A stretch of 5,802 bases of DNA from Flavobacteriales bacterium. GTDB taxonomy: Bacteria > Bacteroidota > Bacteroidia > Flavobacteriales_D > Parvicellaceae. This document shows positions 1-5,520 of the stretch, one piece after another. Every line of letters starts with the position of its first letter. The stretch's first letter is position 1. Where the stretch lies: NCBI GenBank assembly GCA_027047735.1, contig JALTUD010000339.1, forward strand, positions 1 to 5,802, in the 5' to 3' direction. The notes beneath the pieces were generated by a model. That model saw only the letters and a list, made by a program, of their open reading frames with translations. It did not search any database and was not told the origin of the DNA. Made by a program: the position numbers and the translations under genes.

Positions 1-132
1 TTGAACTCCTTTTTGCCCTCTTCCTTTTGAGGGCAAAAAGAGTGAGTAGTGATAGCCCGACCATTACGGCGTTAAACTATTTTTGCGTTGGAACGCAAAA
101 ATAGTTTTATGCCGTAATGGGAACGCCCAAAA
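1..132 (+). repeat. Compound two-hairpin repeat element, copy 1 (5' end cut by window edge)
   Basis: Two hairpins are joined by a linker ending in GATAGCCCGA (51-60). Hairpin A has perfect 12-bp arms at 9-20 and 29-40 (CTTTTTGCCCTC and its complement) around an 8-nt loop. Hairpin B has 29-nt arms at 61-89 and 92-120. After hairpin B comes GAACGCCCAAAA (121-132). The same order, with the same linker and trailer, recurs on the minus strand at 4774-4917, which defines this as a dispersed element rather than a lone terminator. It fills nearly all of the gene-free stretch before tolC's stop at 158. Its orientation is opposite to tolC, so it may be the 3' trailer of a plus-strand gene beyond the left edge. 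I recall abundant structured repeats of this kind in Flavobacteriia (an Rfam family named Flavo-1 is a candidate), but I could not check a match. Confidence 0.8.
61..120. terminator. Long near-perfect palindrome downstream of tolC; possible bidirectional terminator
   Basis: Arms 61-89 and 92-120 pair over 29 positions around a 2-nt loop (GG, 90-91). There is one clear mismatch (A73/A108 region) and one G/T wobble. The stem would be very stable in RNA from either strand. It begins 38 bp past the tolC stop, where the operon transcript should end, so termination or 3'-end protection is plausible. There is no clean U-tract directly after the stem on either strand, so intrinsic termination is inferred only. 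The stem is also the variable part of the compound repeat. Confidence 0.45.
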
Positions 133-157
133 CACTTATTTTTGCTTTATTATTCTG

Positions 158-1540
158 TTACCAACGCATGGTTTGATAATGGTAATTTGCTTGTGCTTGT
201 TCTTTTTTATAGATGATATCCAATAGGTTTATCAAAGATTTTACACGATCTTTATCGCGTGTGTTGACCAAAAATAAAGTGCTTTCGCCGACGTTGTACA
301 GGTGCTGTTCCGCTTCAAATAAGAGCTGGTAACCTTCAACTGCATTTTTTAAGGTTTTTACTTGTTCGAACAGGCTTTGAACGGAGTTATAGCTTGCTTG
401 TAATTTATATTGTACTTCTGCTTGTTTTCCTGTTAATGTGAGTTCTTTTTCTCGCAATTTTAATTCCTGAATCTTTAGCATACCGCGTTCTTTACGAGTA
501 AACAAATTGTACGAAATACCTGCTCCCCATTTGTAGTTTTCGATGCTGTAATTTTCGGCTAACGTGTTTTGATGTCCGTTGCTAAGGGCGTTGTATCTCA
601 ACTCTATTTTGGGTTTTAGTTGCTCTCTTTTTAAACGTGTTTCTATTTTGGCAATGTTAATGTTATTTTGGTAATAAAGAAGTTGCGGGTGGTTTTGTAC
701 AGCACTGTCGGGGTGTATCAATACCGGGGTTACCTCTTCGATGTTGTTATGGTAGTCGGGCGGACTTGTTTTTTTTGAAATTTCTAAAGGGATTACTCCT
801 TCTTTCCATAGAAAAATTTCGAGTTTGGCTTGTTTGTTCTTTAGTTCCAACATCGATTTCTCAACATCTAATTGTCTGTTTTGTGCTTGTATATAGACTT
901 TTAAAGTATCAATTTGAGGTTTATCTCCTGCATTGCAACTTTGTTTAATGTTGTTAAACCGTTGCTGAACAATAGCCAAAGAGCTTTGGTAAATTTGGGC
1001 TTTGTGATAAGCTTTATACCACTCCCAATAGGCTATTGAAGCGTCATATAGCAATTGATTGAGTATTAATTGTTGCTCAAGCAATGAACTTTCTTGATAG
1101 ATTTTTGCTTGTTTCAGCTCGGCTCTTCTTTTGTCTATCCATAGTCCGTTTCCTAAATTAACAGACAATCCCGCATTCCACAAATCGGTGTTCGAGGTAC
1201 TCTTTTCCGGATTGATAAAAACACCATGATTGTTGCTGTAACCACCATTCAAACGAATACCGAACCACGTTGGAATTTCTAATCCGTAGTTTTGATAACT
1301 AAAGTATTCTTTTTGTTCAAAGTATTTTTGATTGATACTCCCTTTTAGCTTTACGTCAAAACCTCCTTTGGCTTTAAGCACCTTCGCTTCGCCCATTTTG
1401 GGTCTTAATCCTGCCTTTACGGCAATGGGATGATGTTGAAGAACGGTTGCGATAAAACTTTGGTAATTCAGGATTTGTTTTTGACCGAAAACAGCAAATT
1501 TTAAAAATATAATGAGGATAAATAATATTTTATTTTTCAT
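158..1540 (-). CDS. TolC-family outer-membrane efflux/secretion channel
   Basis: This 460-residue protein is the outer-membrane exit duct of the exporter. TolC-family trimers form a beta-barrel in the outer membrane and an alpha-helical tunnel that docks onto an HlyD-type adaptor. An N-terminal signal peptide is visible: Lys-rich start, hydrophobic residues 5-18, likely cleavage near Gly19. The mature part shows the two-repeat layout of the OEP family: long Gln/Lys/Glu-rich helices near 130-250 and 335-455, each preceded by aromatic, alternating strands suited to the barrel (about 60-130 and 300-345). Residues 418-428 (GES-LFLVNTR) match a conserved stretch of the second repeat. Length is normal for the family. 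The ATG at 1540 lies inside the end of the adaptor gene, overlapping it by 11 bp, which suggests translational coupling. It is the last gene of the operon. Family assignment is firm; cargo is unknown. Confidence 0.9.
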   Translation of the reverse strand: MKNKILFILIIFLKFAVFGQKQILNYQSFIATVLQHHPIAVKAGLRPKMGEAKVLKAKGGFDVKLKGSINQKYFEQKEYFSYQNYGLEIPTWFGIRLNGGYSNNHGVFINPEKSTSNTDLWNAGLSVNLGNGLWIDKRRAELKQAKIYQESSLLEQQLILNQLLYDASIAYWEWYKAYHKAQIYQSSLAIVQQRFNNIKQSCNAGDKPQIDTLKVYIQAQNRQLDVEKSMLELKNKQAKLEIFLWKEGVIPLEISKKTSPPDYHNNIEEVTPVLIHPDSAVQNHPQLLYYQNNINIAKIETRLKREQLKPKIELRYNALSNGHQNTLAENYSIENYKWGAGISYNLFTRKERGMLKIQELKLREKELTLTGKQAEVQYKLQASYNSVQSLFEQVKTLKNAVEGYQLLFEAEQHLYNVGESTLFLVNTRDKDRVKSLINLLDIIYKKEQAQANYHYQTMRW

Positions 1541-2879
1541 TTTTAGAAGTATTTTTAACGGTGTAATATTTAGGTGGAAAACCGTTTATTTTTCGCCACA
1601 ACTCATACCATACAGGCACGTCATTAAGCATAATAATTGAAGATGTTCCCGAACCGTAACGAATAGCTGTCGGCCAAGGGTGAGAACCGGTGTCGGGTTT
1701 GACGAGTATTCTATATTTTCCGTTGGGAGAAATAAACTGGTCAATGGCATAAATTTCCCCGCTAAAGGTTCCTGTGCTAACATTGGGCCACCCCGAAAAC
1801 ACGATTGAAGGCCACCCGTCAAACTGAATACTTACTTTTTCGTGTTTTTTTATCAAGGGTAAATCGATGGGATAAACATAGGTTTCAACGATTAATTCGT
1901 GTTGTTCCGGCATCAAAAGTAAAACCTCTTTTCCTTGTTTTATGGTCTCCCCTACTCCTCCGACTTTGATTTTAGTTATGTAACCAGCTTGTGGTGCTGT
2001 CAAATAGTAGTTCTCGGTTCGGTACTCATAGTTACTCAATTGCGTTTGCAGTTTACTTAGTTGCGTTTCTGAATTTAGTTTATCGTTTTCGGTTGAATAT
2101 TTTGTGCTCAACAATTTATTTACGTTGGCATTATATTTCATTTCTACATTTGCAATATTCAACTTAATATTTATTAATTCATTTTTACTGTTCAGCCACT
2201 TGTTTTTATAACTCACCAGCATAGCTTTCGCTTTTTGCAATTTTGTTTTCTTCAATTCTAAAGCTGTCAGCGATTTCAAGCCTTTTTGATACAAACTATC
2301 GGTACGATTGAATTGCCTTTGAGCAATTTGATAATCGATTTCCGAAGCAATTAAAGCATTACTGTCCGCTTCGTTTTTCAGGCGGGTTTGTTGCAGTTTT
2401 ATTTGGTATTGCTCTAACTGCAAATCTCTTTGTCTTTTCAATACTTCAAATTGATTTTCTTGCGTATTTATTTTTTCTCCATAAACTTCAATAGTCTGCT
2501 CTTTTAGTTCCAATTGCTTTCTTGTTCTATTGAGAAGTTTTTTATCAAAATAGTTATCTTTTATTTCCGATAGTTTCAGTATTGTATCTCCTTTTTGTAC
2601 AAAATCTCCTTCTTTTACATACCATTGTTCTATTCGCCCTCCGATGATAGAGGTTACAGCCTGTGGCTTTTGCCACGGAGTAAGTGTAGAAACATAGCCG
2701 TATGAACGTATGTTCTGCGTCCAAGGTAAAAACAAAATGATAATCAGTATTATAAATGCACCATAAAGCAATCGAACCAAAACTCCGCTTGAATTTTTGT
2801 TTTCAACTTCCACAATTGTACTGAAGTTATTGTGGGTTATATCGTTTTCAGATATTCTGTTATTTGTAATATTTAGCAT
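1530..2879 (-). CDS. HlyD-family periplasmic adaptor (membrane fusion) protein
   Basis: This 449-residue protein links the inner-membrane ABC subunit to the TolC channel. It has the family order: a short cytoplasmic N-terminus (1-36), one transmembrane helix (about 37-53), then a first lipoyl-like half (about 61-108) containing GGRIEQWYVKEGDFVQKGD, the usual 'bridge' sequence. A long Lys/Gln/Glu-rich coiled coil follows (about 110-285), then the second lipoyl half (about 290-328, TAPQAGYITKIKVGGVGE) and a beta-barrel region (about 330-425). Proline/tryptophan-rich residues follow the barrel. One N-terminal membrane anchor and a long helical hairpin fit type I secretion adaptors better than lipoprotein-anchored RND adaptors. 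The start ATG lies 11 bp past the ABC gene's stop, and the 3' end overlaps tolC by 11 bp. No key feature is missing. The substrate cannot be inferred. Confidence 0.9.
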   Translation of the reverse strand: MLNITNNRISENDITHNNFSTIVEVENKNSSGVLVRLLYGAFIILIIILFLPWTQNIRSYGYVSTLTPWQKPQAVTSIIGGRIEQWYVKEGDFVQKGDTILKLSEIKDNYFDKKLLNRTRKQLELKEQTIEVYGEKINTQENQFEVLKRQRDLQLEQYQIKLQQTRLKNEADSNALIASEIDYQIAQRQFNRTDSLYQKGLKSLTALELKKTKLQKAKAMLVSYKNKWLNSKNELINIKLNIANVEMKYNANVNKLLSTKYSTENDKLNSETQLSKLQTQLSNYEYRTENYYLTAPQAGYITKIKVGGVGETIKQGKEVLLLMPEQHELIVETYVYPIDLPLIKKHEKVSIQFDGWPSIVFSGWPNVSTGTFSGEIYAIDQFISPNGKYRILVKPDTGSHPWPTAIRYGSGTSSIIMLNDVPVWYELWRKINGFPPKYYTVKNTSKNEK

Positions 2880-2890
2880 AATTTGTCCGT

Positions 2891-4570
2891 TTAAACCAAT
2901 TCAAAATTTTTATCCGAATTAATAATGTAAGCTTTGTCCATTCTATTAAGAACTTTTTCGTCGTCGGTGGCAATCACCAACGTCCAATCGTTTTCCGGAG
3001 CTACCAAAAAGTCAATAATCGCATACTTTTCGCTTCCTAACGAAGAAGAAAAAACGTCTTTTATTAAAAGCAGTTTGGGCTTATCTACAATACTTCGGCA
3101 AAGAATGATTTTATCGACAATACCTTTTGAAAACTGTTTCCCTTGTTGTTGGATTATAGTATCATATCCATTGGGTAACGTTTTCACAAATTCCGAAAGC
3201 CCAATATTCTTTATAGCCCATTCTACATGTTCAAAAGTTGCCTTTTTTCGTCCCATGGTAATATTTTCCAACAATGACCCTTCAAACAATAGTTCATCCA
3301 TCAAACAATCACCAATTTCAGAACGTAATTTATTGGGATTCAAGTTTCCTAACGGAATATCATCGTAAGCAATATACCCTGATTCGATTTTATATACTCC
3401 GGCTAAAAGATAAAGAAGTGTAGCTTTTCCCGAACTGCTTTTTCCTGATATCGCAACACAAGAAGAAGGCGGAATAATAATATTGGCGTTCATAAACACC
3501 GACCGTTCTTGAAAAGGATATTTAAATGTTACGTTACTTAGCTCTATCTTAAACCCTTTCGTTTTCGGATGCAATGTTGTAATATCCAATCCTTTATTTT
3601 CATCCAATTCCAAATCGGTTACTTCTCCGATTTTTTCCAAAGCCGTTAACACATCGTAAATGGTTTCCAACGATAAAATCAATTTTTCGACAGAACCCAT
3701 TACCATCAATACAATAATTTCAGAAGCCACAAATTGCCCAATGTTCATTTGTTGCTCAATCACCAAAATACTTCCGACAATCAACAAGCCGGCAACTATC
3801 ATCACTTTAAATACAATTAACATGGCAAATTGTAGAATCAAAATCTTAAAATGAGCTTCTCTGTGTTCTACATACTTTTTTACCGATTGGTTTACCCGCT
3901 CAAGAGGTAAATCGGTTTCTCCGGCAAGCTTAAAACTAATACTCGTACGAGCCACCTCCTGCAACCAATGAGCTACTTTATATTTGCTTTTAGACTCCAA
4001 CAAGCTCGTTTTCAATCCTTTTCTACCCGTTAATTGAAAGATAAAAAAGACAATAATCGTCAACAATAAACTCAAACCGATAAAAAACGGATGATACATT
4101 GCCAGCAACAACAAACCGAAAACAACTTGAATAAGAGCCGTAGAAAAGTCGATTAAAATCTTAGATAAGCCTTTTTGAACCGTCAGCACATCAAAAAAAC
4201 GATTCATCAATTCGGGAGCATAATGTTTATACATCGCCTCCAGTTTTATTTTAGGAATCCGATAAGCAAATTCAAAAGCTGCTCTGGTAAATATCTTTTG
4301 TTCCAAATGCTCCGTTATACGCAGTTGCCCCACTTTCAAAACACCGTTTAAGGTAATCCCCAGCAAGACAACAAGCACCAAAACCATCCATGCCGTACTT
4401 ATTTTCCCTCCCTGTATCAAGTTGACAATTGATTGTATTCCCAAAGGCAACGACAAGTTCACCAATCCACTAAAAGCAGCATAGATATATACATTTTTGA
4501 TTTCTTTTCCGTCCGGCTTTATCAGCAATAAAAACCGTTCAACCGGAGTAATTTTTTCTTTATTTTTCAT
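2891..4570 (-). CDS. ABC exporter subunit (TMD-NBD half-transporter) with degenerate ATPase motifs, no C39 peptidase
   Basis: This 559-residue protein would be the inner-membrane component of the exporter. Residues about 20-310 hold the transmembrane domain with several strongly hydrophobic segments (near 26-46, 60-80, 140-180, 245-300). Residues about 350-559 align with an ABC ATPase domain. There is no N-terminal C39 peptidase region, so the protein is shorter than bacteriocin-type exporters of about 700 residues. The motifs are unusual. Walker A reads GKSSSGKA (376-383), with Ala383 where Ser/Thr coordinates magnesium. The Q-loop Gln is Met424. The signature reads FSKGI (480-484) instead of LSGGQ. 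The Walker B Asp is probably Asp505, followed by Val506 instead of the catalytic Glu. The D-loop reads SSLG and the switch His is Asp536. The reading frame is open throughout, so this is not simple decay. It may be a poor ATPase, a heterodimer partner, or a variant subfamily. It is first in the operon, before the adaptor and channel genes. Confidence 0.85.
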   Translation of the reverse strand: MKNKEKITPVERFLLLIKPDGKEIKNVYIYAAFSGLVNLSLPLGIQSIVNLIQGGKISTAWMVLVLVVLLGITLNGVLKVGQLRITEHLEQKIFTRAAFEFAYRIPKIKLEAMYKHYAPELMNRFFDVLTVQKGLSKILIDFSTALIQVVFGLLLLAMYHPFFIGLSLLLTIIVFFIFQLTGRKGLKTSLLESKSKYKVAHWLQEVARTSISFKLAGETDLPLERVNQSVKKYVEHREAHFKILILQFAMLIVFKVMIVAGLLIVGSILVIEQQMNIGQFVASEIIVLMVMGSVEKLILSLETIYDVLTALEKIGEVTDLELDENKGLDITTLHPKTKGFKIELSNVTFKYPFQERSVFMNANIIIPPSSCVAISGKSSSGKATLLYLLAGVYKIESGYIAYDDIPLGNLNPNKLRSEIGDCLMDELLFEGSLLENITMGRKKATFEHVEWAIKNIGLSEFVKTLPNGYDTIIQQQGKQFSKGIVDKIILCRSIVDKPKLLLIKDVFSSSLGSEKYAIIDFLVAPENDWTLVIATDDEKVLNRMDKAYIINSDKNFELV

Positions 4571-4589
4571 TATAAGTTGTAATATTGAA

Positions 4590-4765
4590 CCTTAAATCCG
4601 CAAGTGATTTCGTTATGAAAAGTCAAAATACGCATTAGTATTGGTCAAGCACAGTTTTGAGACACGCAAGCGTAGCCATAGCTACGGTGAGTATCGAAAA
4701 ACGAGCATTGCCAATAATGATGCGGAGTTTGGCTTTGGAATAGAAGTTCACTTGCGGATTTAAGG
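4590..4765. mobile_element. MITE-like foldback element, 176 bp, with perfect TIRs and 5-bp target duplication
   Basis: Perfect 18-bp terminal inverted repeats, CCTTAAATCCGCAAGTGA at 4590-4607 and its complement at 4748-4765, bound a 176-bp segment. TTGAA at 4585-4589 is repeated directly at 4766-4770, as expected for a 5-bp target-site duplication. The symmetry continues inward: about 21 of 26 positions agree between the half containing 4620-4645 and the complement of the opposite half. It ends in a central hairpin of 6-bp arms CGTAGC/GCTACG (4671-4686). The whole element could thus fold into one long imperfect hairpin. It encodes no transposase, so it must have been mobilised in trans. Ends starting with CC and a 4-5-bp duplication would suit an IS1380-type enzyme, but that is a guess from general knowledge. 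It lies 14 bp upstream of the ABC gene's start codon. Confidence 0.8.
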
Positions 4766-4773
4766 TTGAAGTT

Positions 4774-4917
4774 TATTTGGACGTTCCCCCAATTGTCAAA
4801 AACAACATTTCGCTCACGCGAAACGGTGTTTTTGACAATTGGGGTCGGGCTATCCGCTATATCTTTTGCCCTCCAAAAGGAGGGAGGGCAAAAGGATGCC
4901 ACTCCTATCCCTAACGC
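4774..4917 (-). repeat. Compound two-hairpin repeat element, copy 2
   Basis: Read on the minus strand, this matches copy 1 in architecture: a leader ending in GTGGCATCC, hairpin A, the linker GATAGCCCGA, hairpin B, then GAACGTCCAAA. Hairpin A has 12-bp arms at 4863-4874 and 4883-4894 around an 8-nt loop. Its sequence is close to copy 1 but shifted by one base in the stem, with pairing kept. Hairpin B has 27-nt arms at 4787-4813 and 4818-4844 with a 4-nt loop. Its stem sequence is unrelated to copy 1's, with only two non-Watson-Crick positions, one a G/U wobble on the minus strand. The 5' boundary is judged from GCGTTAGGGATAGG near 4917 and could extend further. It lies downstream of the 98-codon gene in sense orientation and ends at the MITE. 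Confidence 0.8.
4787..4844. terminator. Long imperfect palindrome between the 98-codon gene and the exporter operon; possible terminator
   Basis: The 27-nt arms (4787-4813 / 4818-4844) pair almost completely around a 4-nt loop, giving a stable RNA stem on either strand. On the minus strand it lies between the small gene and the exporter operon, where it could separate the two transcripts. No clear poly-U tract follows, so intrinsic termination is uncertain. RNA processing, or a role as a transcribed element, is equally possible. Confidence 0.4.
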
Positions 4918-5075
4918 GGAGAAAATGAGCGAGAAGAAAACGGAGTTTATTTTTCTTAGACGATGAAAAATTCTTTTGCTTGTGCATAGATGTCTCGTGT
5001 TAGGGATACAAATCCCTAACGCAAGTGGAATGAGTGCATAGAAAGTGAATTTTATCTTTTCAGATAATAAAAAAC
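4907..5075. repeat. Divergent direct repeat pair with small hairpin in the gene-free stretch
   Basis: ATCCCTAACGC occurs at 4907-4917 and again at 5012-5022. The following ~50 bases remain recognisably similar (roughly two thirds of positions agree by eye, for example AATGAG, AGAAA, TTTAT), both ending in an A-rich run. Within the second copy, GTTAGGGAT (4999-5007) pairs perfectly with ATCCCTAAC (5012-5020) around a 4-nt loop, extendable by a wobble and a G-C pair to 4997-5022. The first copy abuts compound element copy 2, so ATCCCTAACGC may be that element's 5' part and the second copy a partial relative. No open reading frame here looks coding. Confidence 0.5.
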
Positions 5076-5095
5076 GACGTAGCGACCCCTTCTTA

Positions 5096-5146
5096 GAAAA
5101 ATTAATTTCCTAAGCGAGTTTTACAGTAAAGAAAAATTAAATTTCC
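5096..5146. repeat. Short direct repeat around the 3' end of the 98-codon gene
   Basis: GAAAAATTAATTTCC (5096-5110) recurs with one extra A as GAAAAATTAAATTTCC (5131-5146). The second copy contains the stop codon of the small gene (5137-5139). The first copy sits in a weak inverted repeat, CTTAG...CTAAG (5092-5115 region). This may be a local duplication or chance in AT-rich sequence. Confidence 0.3.
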
Positions 5147-5433
5147 GGAGGCGGACTGTGCCTGTTAAGATGAACATCTTCCCAAAAAGAAGACCGTTCC
5201 GTATGAGTAAAGAAAGTAAAACATTGCTCTCTTACGGAAGGACTAACCCAAGATAAAAAGAGCTGATACAAATCCAAATCGTCTTCCTCTATTTCCTGTT
5301 CCAACACTTCAGAAAGTTCGATTTCCTCATCCGAAACCAATTCCGATGGTACAATTTGTTGTTCTGTGATAAGAACAACAAACAAAAGAGCTATAATAGC
5401 TTTCAATAAACGATATGCTGTTTTTGTATTCAA
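5137..5433 (-). CDS. Small secreted or membrane-anchored acidic protein of unknown function (98 aa)
   Basis: I do not recognise this protein. Residues 9-23 form one hydrophobic segment after a basic N-terminus (Lys4, Arg8, Lys11), suiting a signal anchor or an uncleaved membrane helix. Residues 31-54 are strikingly acidic (13 Asp/Glu of 24) and probably helical. The C-terminal third is aromatic (Trp62, Phe72, Phe74, Phe75, Phe83, Trp84), has a single Cys71, and ends in HSPPPEI. No ATG is available: the frame closes with TAA two codons before TTG at 5433, so the start is that TTG or the TTG at 5406 (residue 10), which would still keep the hydrophobic segment. The gene sits between a fibre-like gene and the exporter operon, all on one strand, but repeats separate it from the operon. 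It could be a real small envelope protein or, less likely, a non-coding frame. Confidence 0.6.
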   Translation of the reverse strand: MNTKTAYRLLKAIIALLFVVLITEQQIVPSELVSDEEIELSEVLEQEIEEDDLDLYQLFLSWVSPSVREQCFTFFTHTERSSFWEDVHLNRHSPPPEI

Positions 5434-5439
5434 GTCTTA

Positions 5440-5447
5440 CAAATATA
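5440..5447 (-). promoter_or_regulatory. Candidate Bacteroidota-type -7 element before the 98-codon gene
   Basis: On the minus strand 5447-5440 reads TATATTTG, an exact match to the TAnnTTTG element recognised by the Bacteroidota primary sigma factor. No TTG-type -33 element is visible at the usual 17-23-bp distance, which weakens the call. A start about 5-7 bases downstream would fall near 5434, next to the TTG at 5433. That implies a leaderless message, or translation from the TTG at 5406. Confidence 0.4.
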
Positions 5448-5520
5448 ACCTAATTTGTAGAGCATCCCCTCTTTTTTAACAAAGTTTATCTTTTGCTGAA
5501 ATTTAGGGATTATACTTTTT

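Noticed and set aside
766..948. 60-codon plus-strand frame inside tolC
   Set aside because: It is antisense to a well-supported gene and hydrophobic only because it mirrors Lys/Gln/Asn codons.
2934..3368. 144-codon open frame on the plus strand inside the ABC gene
   Set aside because: It is antisense to the conserved ATPase domain, Ser/Ile-rich without domain logic, and ends inside the real gene.
2891..3450. Frameshift or sequencing error as the cause of the odd ATPase motifs
   Set aside because: The residues between the altered motifs align with the family in one frame all the way to the stop, and the flanking hydrophobic and structural positions are kept.
4620..4660. Promoter on the minus strand inside the MITE (TTGACC upstream of TATTTTG)
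   Set aside because: TATTTTG misses the TAnnTTTG pattern by one base and the spacing of 15 bp is too short for the Bacteroidota arrangement; too weak to list as a feature.
4645..4902. 85-codon minus-strand frame upstream of the exporter operon
   Set aside because: It runs through hairpin A, hairpin B and most of the MITE; its sequence is explained by the repeats and shows no protein-like features.
4766..4966. 66-codon plus-strand frame
   Set aside because: It crosses the same palindromes and has no credible start context or recognisable protein character.
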